Positions 11,275-21,236 of a DNA stretch of 33,755 bases are shown here, piece after piece. Made by a program: the position numbers and the translations under genes. Numbering within the stretch: position 1 is the first letter of the stretch; each line of letters begins with the position of its first letter. Origin of the DNA: Purshia tridentata (Eukaryota > Streptophyta > Magnoliopsida > Rosales > Rosaceae). The stretch is taken from positions 1-33,755 of the forward strand of contig QANT01003339.1 in the NCBI GenBank assembly GCA_003254885.1, in the 5' to 3' direction. Below the pieces are notes generated by a model. It made no database searches. It had not been told where the DNA came from and saw only the letters and a list, made by a program, of their open reading frames with translations.

Positions 11275-11655
11275 CTGCAAGAAAAATAAAAAAATTAATT
11301 TTCCATATTCAAGTGAACAAGCATCTTTAGTTCTCCACTGGATTGGTGGACATAACTCAAGTTTGCACAATCTACAAGAATAAGCTTCTCTAGATTGGGG
11401 CAAAGTGAGAAGTCAGTAATTATGGTAAGCTCGTGAGAATGACGATCAATGATGGAAGACACTGGGGGAAGTAAAAAAGAAATAACAAAGATTCAAATTA
11501 AAACGTTAAAGTTAAACAACATGGTTGGTTGTCAACTTCCTTTTAGGACCTACCAGTTAAAATTCCTAAGTCTATATGAATCAAAATGTTTAAGGAAATC
11601 ACAAGGTACATATAAAAGAGCATGTCATAAAGAAAAAAGAAAAAACGAAACTAAC

Positions 11656-12004
11656 CTGCATATAAGCCTCCCATACTTCATCACTGTCAACCTCAATACA
11701 TTTTTGAGCATCATTCCACCCAAATCCACTTTTGTTAATCATGTCATAAATTATCCCGTGTGTTTTTCTACACTTTCTTATCCTAGACTCAATATGAGGA
11801 TGGTACCTTAAATTAGAATTCGGGCATTTCTCATTCAAAGACTTCTCAATTTGCACCAAAGTTCCTGCTTTAAATGTCTCATTATCACATCGCATACCAC
11901 GATTAACAGCATCCTCAAGTAAAGTCAACAATGTATCTTCTTCACGGTTTGTCCATACTCGTCTACTTCTTTTGGTTGACTAGTTTGTCTATCTCTCATT
12001 CCTC
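11656..12004 (-). pseudogene. Inner-element ORF1, Myb/SANT-like DNA-binding exon
   Basis: The minus strand encodes RSRRVWTNREEDTLLTLLED, then MRCDNETFKAGTL, HPHIESRIRK and SGFGWNDAQKCIEVD with VWEAY. This is the Myb_DNA-bind_3/SANT-like domain of PIF/Harbinger ORF1 proteins. The exon ends at a donor (gcag|gttag) at 11656, and the intron runs 11655-11275. Upstream, an acceptor at about 12005 precedes an ATG at 11997-11999 that is out of frame with the domain, so the N-terminus has a frameshift or comes from an earlier exon that I did not find. Confidence 0.75.
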
Positions 12005-12206
12005 TGCAAAAGCAGAATTATAATGTCAGATAGAGCTACAAACTAGAATATAAATAAGTGCTACAAACAATTACATAGTAGCTGCTCACACCATCCCTTC
12101 CCTAAAGATGTAAGACTCAACACCCTTAACATGTCAGACATAAAAAAAAGACATACATGTGAGTTCATTTTTAATTTTTTGGGGGAAGAAGAGTTCATAA
12201 ACCAAT

Positions 12207-12410
12207 ATTATAAAAATAATAAACCAATGATTTTTTTTATAAGTATTATATTATCTTCAAACTATTACATGTCTGACTGTTCTAATATTATAAAACCTAA
12301 GGTTTAGAATTATAAAAATAATAAACCAATGATTTTTTTTATATGTATTATATTATCTTCAAACTATTACATGCCTGACTGTTCTAATATTATAAAACCT
12401 AAGGTTTAGA
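12207..12410. repeat. 102-bp tandem duplication
   Basis: 12207-12308 and 12309-12410 are direct copies, each starting attataaaaataataaacc and ending aaggtttaga, with only about two mismatches. The low divergence implies a recent event relative to the decay of the neighbouring ORF1. Confidence 0.9.
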
Positions 12411-13935
12411 GGGTCCATATATGAGCAGTGGGGGAAAATTGGTTGATTACTAGTTGAGAAAGAAAAACGAAGTAGCCATCGCCAAAAAAATCAATATTCA
12501 TACAATCCCACAATCAATATTCAAACTGTATGAATTTATAGCACACCCACAATCAATATTTCATAGAAAATTGGTAACAAAGATGTCAATAAAAAAACAA
12601 TGATAACAAAGAAATCACTAGCACACCCGAAATTGGCAGAATGGTTACCATCACACATTTGCTACTTACAACTCTAGTACAGAGTTCTATATACTTTATC
12701 AAGAGTATTACATTAGTCAATTACAAGGAAACCATGCCATAATGATAAAATGTGACTAGCAAAATAAAGATCATCACATTACAATATAAAACCAACAAAA
12801 ATAAAGATCATCACATTGCATACCATTTTTCATGAGATTTTCTTTTGAGTATTTTTGCTCTGCTTGCATAACTTAGAGTTTTGGTTCAATAGGTAATTCC
12901 AAGTTTTTTTTTTTTCAAATTTTTTAAATTTGAAATTTACAGAGCAAATATCAGGCCAAATGGATAGTTTATGGTGTATAAGCTCACATTATTATAATTT
13001 TGTAGGCTCAACTGCTGGATACATTCATAAATTTCCATAAACCTGGAGAGGAAGGTACATGAAATTGAGTTATCCAAAAGAACAATAATGTTCTCGTATT
13101 GGACATGAACACAAGGCAAGCTAGCCAAGTGGGATTGTGGATTTATTATGAGAAAAAAGAAACGTACATGCTACAGCAGCCTTTGGCAAGTGACTTCAAT
13201 AGTCAAACAACCATATTCACCATGTATATTAAAAAAGTTAATATGCAATTTTTAATTTCACCAACCACATTCACCATGTATATTAAAAAATAAAGATGTC
13301 ATGATATATGGCCAAGTAGATGCCAAAAAATTGATAGCGATCAACTTCAAGAGTCAAACAATTTAGAGAAAAGAATGATGTAAACACATTAATTCAAAGA
13401 TCAAAGCTAGCACATTAAAATCACCCCCAACAAAATCAATTGTCTATTTACATCATAAATAAAATTTTTCTTTCATAATATACATTAATGTGAAGAGGGG
13501 AAAAAAATCATAAGAGGATACTTTGGTCAATCCCCAATTCAAGTCATGTTCGATAATTGATACCCAAAAGGGACTAAACCCAAACCCACATACAAATGGA
13601 TAACCACTTTCCTTCTTAGGTGTTAGGAGTCTTTGGTGCAAGAAATAAGTATTAGCTGGAAACTGAAAAAAAAATCAAACAAAATGTAAACATATATAGA
13701 AGCCACAAATGGAAATTGAAAAAAAATATCAAACAGAATGTTTGTTCTACGTTTAGCCCATTTTCTCAGGAGCCAAACAAATCTTAGCACCCTTAAAGAA
13801 AACAACCAGGATAGAGAAAGAGAGAGAAAGAAGAAACCTAGAAAAGCTGAGAGAAAGAAAGAGAAAAAGAGAGATAGTTACCTAGATAATGGTGAGAGAA
13901 CGCAGAGAAGGACGAAGAGCAGAGAGGAGGTCAAT

Positions 13936-14050
13936 TATGGAGGCGTTGACTGTAGGAGGCGTTGACTGTAGGAGGCGTCGACTATGGAGGCGTTGATTGT
14001 AGGAGGTGTCGACTGTTGGAGTTGTCTTCTATTGGAGGCATGATTTGGGA
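13936..14050. repeat. 16-bp minisatellite (taggaggcgttgactg unit)
   Basis: About seven diverged units of 15-17 bp with consensus taggaggcgttgactg, variants having gtcgac or gattg. The array lies near the right end of the inner Harbinger element, upstream of its minus-strand ORF1. Confidence 0.85.
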
Positions 14051-14246
14051 TTGGAGTTGTATTAGGTAAGCACAAGATAATATAAAACAGTGTTTTTGAA
14101 ATGTATTAATTATCATGTGTCAACTGTATTAAAGAAATTAGTAGTATAAGTTAATCTGGTGGATAAATTTGAAATAGATGGCACCAAACACATGATTATG
14201 AACTAAATAATACTGTCATGTCCCTTATCCGGTCTACCAAACATGG

Positions 14247-14251
14247 TTATA
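14247..14251. repeat. Target-site flank TTATA, right
   Basis: Matches the five bases at 10256-10260 on the other side of the inner element. Confidence 0.6.
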
Positions 14252-15378
14252 GAGAGTTACTTCATACTCACACCTTTAGAAGACACTGTGACTTTCAGGC
14301 GACGATATGTATGCATCAATCCCTATTTAACAGGATTCTCAACGATGTGTGTGCATATGATAATTGATTCCAATCTAAATCAGATGCAATTGGGAGGTAT
14401 GGTTGCACAGCTCAACAAAAGATAACTACAACCTTAAGAGTGATGACGTATGGTAGTCCTTTCGATGCCATTTTAGAGCTATTGACCGTTAGCAAGGGAA
14501 CCGTGAAGGATGCAATGTACCATTTCACTCGATCCATCACCAAGATATATAAAATTGAGTATCTCCGCAAACCGAATGTGGAGGATATGTCAAGACTGTT
14601 GCGAAAGGGACATCATAAAAGCTTTCCAAGAATTATTGGAAGCTTAAATTACATGCATTGGGTATAACAAAATTTTCCCATGGCTAATCAAGCTAACTAT
14701 CGTGGGCATCACTATATCCCAATTGTTATTTTAGAAGCAATGGCGTCATACGACTCGTGGATTTGGCACGCAAACTTCAAATTTCCAAGTGGCATGAATG
14801 ACATCATTGTGCTGGACTGCTCACATCAATTCGATGCAGAGATATCTAGAAGGGCCCACAAGGTGAAATTCACTGTCAATGACCAACTATACAAAATCTC
14901 ATACTACCTTGCTGATGGGATCTATCGTAATTGGGCAACCCTAATTTTACAATGCGCAATCCGATTTCGGAACCTCACAGATTATTTGTGAAGAGACAAG
15001 AGGGCTACCGTAAAGATGTAGAGAGGGCAGATACTAAAAACACGATGGCAGATTATCAAACGACCCGCTCATTATTTGAGACCCAATGATTTGGGGTACA
15101 TCATGAAGGCGTGCATTATATTGCACAATATGATAGTCAAGAATGAGCAACTACACAATGATCCAACCTGTCAGGATTTAAACGCGGAATAGGCCATAAG
15201 AAGGGCAAAAGCAGAATATGATGAAGTGGAACTAAGCATACAAGGTGAGCCTCCATCAACCCTTCTTAAGTGAAATGTTTGTCACAATTTACTTAGGTCA
15301 AGGCATTTGAATGCATCTTTGAAGAACGATTTGATTGAGCACATATGGGTCCGAGAAGGGAATGCTCCACATAGTTGA
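14252..15378 (+). pseudogene. Harbinger DDE transposase, C-terminal part (3' of the insertion)
   Basis: The sequence opens with ESYFILTPLEDTVTFRRRY, the FRRRF block of PIF transposases, and after a frameshift near 14310 continues to VCAYDN then a stop. It then runs openly from 14440 through the DDE_Tnp_4 core: YLRKPN, FPRIIGSLNYMHW, ILEAMASYDSWIWHANF, NDIIVLDCS, and YYLADGIY. The first catalytic Asp (GS-I/L-D-C-MHW) is Asn here. The second Asp and the Glu in RKDVERA remain. More frame changes lie near 14950 and 15030, after which TRWQIIKRPAHYL and IMKACIILHNM are intact. The end is IEHIW, with a stop at 15376-15378. The protein would cut and paste the outer element; this copy cannot. Confidence 0.8.
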
Positions 15379-15859
15379 ATTCGGAATCGCGGGTCATTTG
15401 CTTGAATTATCTACTATTTAGGATTATGTTTTTTGAGTTTTATGTTTGTTAATGTGTGTGTGACTTATTCTCGACCTAGGGTTTAATTATGTTTATTTAA
15501 AGGTGTGTGTTTGTTAGTTTTATATTTGTGAAATGAAATAAGGCATTGATTAATTTTTTGTTATTTGACATTACATGACAGATAGCAATGCACTGACAAT
15601 AATACATGATTCAATGACCACTCACATGTTGTAGTAAATAATTCACTCAATACATGACAAAATTCAATATACTGATTTCACACTCTAACCAATCATGCCA
15701 CTATTACTTCACATGCGTTGCATTTATATTTGTAAAAAAATAGGGTATTCAATAGCTATGAACTTTGGTATTATTTTCCTATAAATACCAATTGATTGCA
15801 GATCTCCCATATCCCATATCCACTTGCAGATCTCCCATATCCAACACATATTATTAGAA
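15379..15859. other. 3' flank of transposase; TATA-like box before next unit
   Basis: AT-rich and non-coding. A TATA-like box (ctataaatacc, 15780-15790) lies 70-80 bases before the ATG at 15860. Between them a 20-base string (ttgcagatctcccatatcc-like) occurs twice with a 28-bp period (15796 and 15824). Confidence 0.5.
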
Positions 15860-16143
15860 ATGGCTTCTTCCTCTGAGCAAAGGTGTAAGTACCCTCTTGA
15901 TAACCCAGTTGCACCACTATACGGATATTGTTGGGTGCAGAAGTATCTCCAAGTAGACTAGAGCAAGTGCAAGTGTACGAAGGATCCAATCACCCTAATA
16001 ATAGGCACCAATGGTTGAACCACTTGCCTGAGCCAGAACCCCTAGTTCCATGCAAACACAAGCCTTTCAACCTATTATCGTGTGAGGAATGTGAGCTGGA
16101 GGCGAGGATCAACGAAGCTCTACATGGATCCCAGCCTGATTAG
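15860..16143 (+). pseudogene. Small unknown protein gene with CHCC motif, frameshifted
   Basis: I do not recognise this gene. An ATG at 15860 opens MASSSEQRCKYPLDNP for 33 codons to a TAG at 15959-15961. A second frame, shifted by two, is open from 15928 to 16143 and ends GSQPD. The two overlap, as a single-base indel would produce, which suggests one protein of about 95 residues. The second part has PCKHKPFNLLSCEECELE, a C-x-H-x8-C-x2-C pattern that could bind zinc. A TATA-like box sits upstream. It may be a further gene of the outer Harbinger element or an unrelated plant gene. Confidence 0.35.
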
Positions 16144-16959
16144 CCCCTAGAGCATCAAAATGATTGGTCAGACTGAGTCACATAGATGCATGCCACCAAG
16201 AAAATAAATCGGATAATTGTGGCTTTGTTGTTGGGTGTTGTTGTGATAGTGGTTGTTTATTTTGAAGTGTGTTTTTGTTGTAGTAGTTTAATTTTATGTC
16301 TTCGTTCGGGGTTTGGTTGATGTTGATGTGATAAATTTATCTTCTTCTTTTTTGTCATTGTTCGGGTTATGAAATAAAAAGAATGTGTTTGTGTCAACTA
16401 TTTTATGCATTTTTTTTGTGTGCCGCATTTTTTGCTTGAATTTAAATATGTTTAACGTTTAAGATTTTTAATATTTTAGTATTAATATATTAAAATTAAT
16501 ATCATTTTGAAGAGAAAAATAAATTATTAACCATAATATGATATTTGAGGATCATTAAAGATTGTAACCTTTAAATTAATGAGTTATTAATCAAGTTTAA
16601 GACCGAGTGAATAGATATCCAAAACTTGATTCCTATTTTGGCTTTCAACACCATTCTAAAGTTGATGCCCATAATATTAAAAAATTACTTTTTGATATTC
16701 AAAAATGGGTATAAAGTATTTAAATATTAAGGTATATCATTATAAAAGACTTTAAATCCGGAATTTTGATTATGACCAACCCGACCCGGCCAATTTTAAA
16801 CCCGTACTCATTGCTAACGCCGCAAGCTGCAAGGGAGGGACTGAAAGTTCTGAACAAAACCCAACCGGCCCTAAAATCGCTTGTCCTTGTAAAGCGGGTT
16901 CTGGTTCAGCGGAGGTACAACTATAAGGCGAAGTTTCAAATTTTGTCAAAGCCATAATT
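16144..16959. other. Intergenic region and TOP3B upstream/5' UTR
   Basis: 16144-16760 is T-rich then AT-rich with no coding signal. From about 16770 the composition becomes more balanced and leads directly to the TOP3B start codon, so the transcription start and 5' UTR probably lie within 16770-16959. No TATA box is clear. A ggccc element occurs at about 16866, too short to call. Confidence 0.4.
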
Positions 16960-16983
16960 ATGGCTTCGAACAAAGTTCTCATG
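16960..16983 (+). CDS. TOP3B: TOP3B exon 1
   Basis: Eight codons, MASNKVLM, the start of the TOPRIM first strand. Ends at donor atg|gtggga (phase 0). The ATG matches the start known for plant TOP3B. Confidence 0.9.
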
Positions 16984-19900
16984 GTGGGAATATTACTCAT
17001 ACACATAATTTCTGTGGATACTGTGCCTTGTAATTTTTCAGAATCTCATTCTCTTTGAACTCTTACTGTTTGTTACAGGTTGCAGAGAAGCCTAGCATAG
17101 CTCTTTCTATAGCCTCCGTACTTTCCCGCGGCCAAGTACTCTCTCTCTCTCATTTTCACTCACGCACACAAATTTTGGATCCCTAGCTCGAAAGATCCAA
17201 CTTAAGTTATGATACTGTTTGAATGCCCATAAAATGTCGGAGGCAGCCGAGAAGCTGGGATTTCAAACGTTCTTATAATGAATTATTTAAATGAGTGAAC
17301 CAAACTAGAAAATGAGAACTGGGCCACACCCACTTTTTAGCTTTTAAAGAAGATGGTGATTGATTTTCATTTTCCTTTTAGAAGATATGAACTGGAGGTT
17401 GGAGGGTGCTTAATTCTTCCACAAAGTGGATAATTTGTATTCTGAAGAGGAGTGATAGACTATAGGGTGCTTAGGTTGGATGTTGGTTATGGTAGTTTGT
17501 TTACAGAAAGTCAGAGCGTAAGTGACCTTGAGCAGTAAGGGAGTATAAGATGTTTAGGTTCTGTTCTATTAGTTTTGAATGATCATTCGGGCTGAAAGAA
17601 AAACAGGCTGGGGAGGGTGAGATGGTTTCTGCTTTCAAATTTTTTAAAATGAATCTCCAGTTTTTGCTGATATTGATTGCTTTTCCTACATTTACTTGTA
17701 GCACTAATTTTTGTTTTATATTTTGTTATTGCTGTCTTGAATTTGTATGTACCCTGTGTCTTGTAGATAAAAAAAAACACTAAATATGTATGATAGTCAA
17801 AATAGTGACAAAAATATGTAAAAATTTTACAAGCCTAATGTTTATATGGCGGAGAAGGTTCTTTGTTTGCAGCCTTATATAAAAAGTCATCCAATTTTTA
17901 ATTGCATAGTTGCGCTACCTTTCTGTGCAGCATGCTAATTTGTTTAACTCATGAAAATACTCTATAGGTTTATATATGTGTTAGCTTAGTGATTCAGGAA
18001 ACAAGCACAAGCCTGTTTTATGCTTTTGTAAAGCCAATTGGTGGCTGAAAGTTTTACAAATTCTAGGCTTGTATAGGATTCTAAAGGGGAATCAATTAGA
18101 GTTGGCTTTAAGGGTTTCTTTGTGTCTGAAAAGATTGGAATTTTATTGAGCTTTCAAGAGTGCTCGTGAGCAATACTCAAAAAGGTTGGCGGTTAATTTG
18201 GTGGATTTTTGGATTATTTGCTGGTAGGTTGAATTAGGGTTTTTAGTGATAGGAATTTAGGGTATGATGAGGCTTGATTATGGCCTGGACTAAATGAAAT
18301 AAATTTAAAAGTAGTAGGTAAGTGGAAGAGAAGAAACAATGAAGAAAGTTAATTTCATTTTCATACTTATGGTGGCTTCACATATTGGATTTCGTTTGTA
18401 TCACATTATTTCAAAGTAGTGTAATAGTTGTAAAGTATTCTCAGTCTTGTCCTCCCTTACTTCAAATTGAATTTATTCATATATATATATATCAACGTTT
18501 TAAATAGCGTGCATTAGGCGTGCCTCTTGGCGGAGTGGAAAGTTTTCCTGACGAAGTGCAGTTTGCTTCGCTTTTTTCCATTTAGCGTACGCTATCCATT
18601 TATCATACGCCTCACGTCAAAGCTTATGCTTTTTCTCTGAGGCTTCTGCTAAATTGGATATTCTGCAGGTTTTTTTTTTTAAAAAAAAAACCAAAACGAT
18701 GTAGTTTTGTTCCCTTACTTTTAAAAACCAGCAAAACTCTCTTTTATCTTTCTGTTTTTCATGCATATCCCTGATTCACCCGAAAAGCTCCATCTCCAAA
18801 TATCCCTCTCTGAAAAACGTAAGAACCCTAGAGGCTATTAACCCACAATTTCCCAAAATCTGCAAGATCCCATCAATAAAATGTATAATCTTTGAAGTTT
18901 CAGCACCTCTGCAAGAAGAATCTTCAACTTTCTGCGTCAAAAGCTCAAAACAACTCAATTTTTGGAATTTTTCGGACAGTTTGGGTGGTGCTCTTCTTGA
19001 TGATGAGGAGGAGTGGAATGAATGAAGTGTATTTAATTTTGTCTTTTGTGATTGTGAATGATCTTTCTTTGGATTCTTTAATTTTAGTTGAGTATTATGG
19101 TTGAGTGACTTTTATTATTATGTTTTGCTATATTATTATATTTATTTTTATTATAATATTCGAGTCTCTAAAAACTTACCACACTTCTAGGCTTATGCCT
19201 CATAAAGCTTAACCCAAAATGCGTCGCTCTACGTGAGATTTAAAACCTTGATATACATATACACAAACCCCTTCCATTGAGGGATTCCTCAAATATTTTT
19301 ATTTAAGGGATGCCTCATGGGGCTTACTACATATAGTATTTCAACGATCCAAACCGTCTATTTTTTAGGTCTCTATTGAAAAATCATTCTTACAAAGAAC
19401 AAATCGGAAACCATTAAGCTATTTAATTTAGTCAAATGGGTAAATGGTTTCTGATTTAACTAATTTTTTAAGGAAGATCTTTTAGCGGAGGCCTAAATAT
19501 AGATGGTTCCGATCATCAAAATACAATGTGGGGTAGGCCTTTCAAGAGATTCATTAATTACCCTCAAATGAGGGACCCCTCAATGGAAGGGGCTTGTATG
19601 TATATATCTACTACTTATTCCTCAATAGGAAACTATTAAAATCAAAGTAGAATCTATAAAAGGACAACAAAATCAGGTCTGATTATGTGATAGAAACCCA
19701 GTTTAGGACCCATGGGTCTCAACAACATCCCCAGTCCATCATGGAGATTACAAAAATGCCCGCACTTCAAAAACTTGAGAAAATACATGAACCTATTCCA
19801 ACAAATTACTAACATCAAGAAAATCTAAAGACTTTATGGTAATTATAATATGGAGGATGCCAATAAGGTTCTCAATTGAAGTTAAGCCAGGAAAGAAGAA

Positions 19901-21197
19901 TTATTTGGTTTGTGAATGTGCTTTTCTCTTGAATTTCTTGTAGCCTGTATTGCTTAGACCCATTTTTCTGCATTTCTTACTTTGATAATTTATGTAGGCT
20001 CTAGTCGTTAGATTCATAGATCTCTTGCTTTTTCACAAATAAATTACATTGACATTCAGCACATATTTGCATACTACAGATGTTTACAAGAAAGGCTAGT
20101 ACAGAGGTCCATGAATTTGATGGAATGTTTCTTGGATTCCATGCACATTTTAAAGTGACATCAGTTATTGGGCATATTTTCAGGTCCTTTTTCTCTCATC
20201 TCTTAAAAATGATAAAAAAGAAAAAGCATTATTAGATTCTATCCCTGGTTATAGGATGTGATAATGGATTCAACTTTGTGTTTTTAGCAATGTCATTATT
20301 TCAAATATTATATGAGCTAGAAATTAGTTTTGTCTTCCTTTTTAGAATCTTAATTCTGCTATGTGAATATTCACATCCATGTCTCATTTTGAAGGATCTC
20401 AATTTATGTTTATCACTATGTATATATACATTAGGTTGAATATTCACATCCTGTTTTTAGCAATGTCATTATTTCACTATATATCATCTTTTGTGAAGAT
20501 TTGTGTGTATTTATATTTAGTAAGCATGTGTTATCTCTAAGGGCATGTTTAGTAAACTAGAATCGGAATGAGCATGAATCGCAATGAGCAGGAATTAGAG
20601 TAAGTAGGAATCAGAGTGAGCAAGTGAGTGAGTATGAATCGGAATGAGCATTCTCATTAACGTGTTTATTAACCATCATAAATTAATTTTTATACTTGCT
20701 ATTATAATTTATAATATTTTAGATATATCAATGTGAGGTAGGATTTAATTTTAGTATGATATTAGTATAATTGATTTATCTAAATGAGAGAAAAAAATGT
20801 GGTATTGTAAAATAAAGGGTATTTTAATATTTGTATAATTTATTTATCTAAAATAAAGGGCATTTTTGGATTTTCATTAAAAATATAGGGGCATTTTGGT
20901 CACGAAAAATTCCACTCCCATTCCCCTTCCTTCAATCCCACCTCCCTCTAAGGAGTCCCAATCACCCAAAATTAGGAATCCCACTCCTAATTTTGGTGGG
21001 CCCTACCTCCACTCCCATTTCCCCCCAAGTTTAGTAAACAAGGGAATGAGAATGGAAATGATTCCCATGTAAACACAAGAATGGGAATCATTCCCACTCC
21101 TTCAATTCTCACTCCCTTTAAGTAAACATTCCCTAAATAATATCCTTCTTTGTATATTTATTATACTAGCCTTTTGTATTTGACATTTGTTTCTTAT

Positions 21198-21236
<39 letters not shown>

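Larger units (their letters stand above)
10261..14246 (-). mobile_element. Inner PIF/Harbinger-like element, 3,986 bp, ORF1 only
   Basis: The ends are inverted: the left reads ggccacatttggtatgccgg, and the right, reverse-complemented, reads ccatgtttggtagaccggat. Both share TTTGGTA-n2-CCGGATA after the first bases. TTATA flanks both sides. Inside there is one recognisable gene, a minus-strand Myb/SANT ORF1 (10768-12004). No transposase is seen in the 2.2 kb upstream of it, which is AT-rich and carries a 102-bp duplication and a 16-bp array. It is thus non-autonomous. It sits inside the transposase of the outer element. Confidence 0.75.
12005..14246. other. Non-coding part of the inner Harbinger element
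   Basis: AT-rich sequence without family-like reading frames. It contains a 102-bp tandem duplication (12207-12410), two copies of a 20-base string (aataaagatcatcacatt-like, about 12765 and 12800), two copies of ttcaccatgtatattaaaaa (about 13216 and 13270), a GA-rich tract (13810-13925) and a 16-bp array (13936-14050). Read on the minus strand, the CT-rich part looks like a leader upstream of ORF1. Confidence 0.5.
7999..15378 (+). mobile_element. PIF/Harbinger-like transposon remnant (outer element)
   Basis: A plus-strand ORF1 (trihelix/NAM-associated type) is followed by a plus-strand DDE transposase, the gene order and orientation of plant PIF/Harbinger elements. The transposase is split by an inserted second element at 10261-14246. 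The outer element is dead: ORF1 has a premature stop and the transposase has stops and frameshifts. Its terminal inverted repeats were not found, so the limits given are only those of the recognisable content. The small gene-like unit at 15860-16143 may also belong to it. Confidence 0.7.
17136..20079 (+). other. TOP3B: TOP3B intron 2 (2,944 bp)
   Basis: GT-AG intron. The 5' 1.3 kb is AT-rich with nothing recognisable, starting with a CT-rich run. Then come a hAT-like fold-back element (18493-19250) and a second fold-back MITE (19268-19592), almost back to back. The remainder to the acceptor is plain AT-rich. Confidence 0.85.

Noticed and set aside
13738..13965. Lys/Glu/Arg-rich frame in the inner Harbinger element
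   Set aside because: Produced by a GA-rich tract; on the other strand the same DNA looks like a CT-rich leader.
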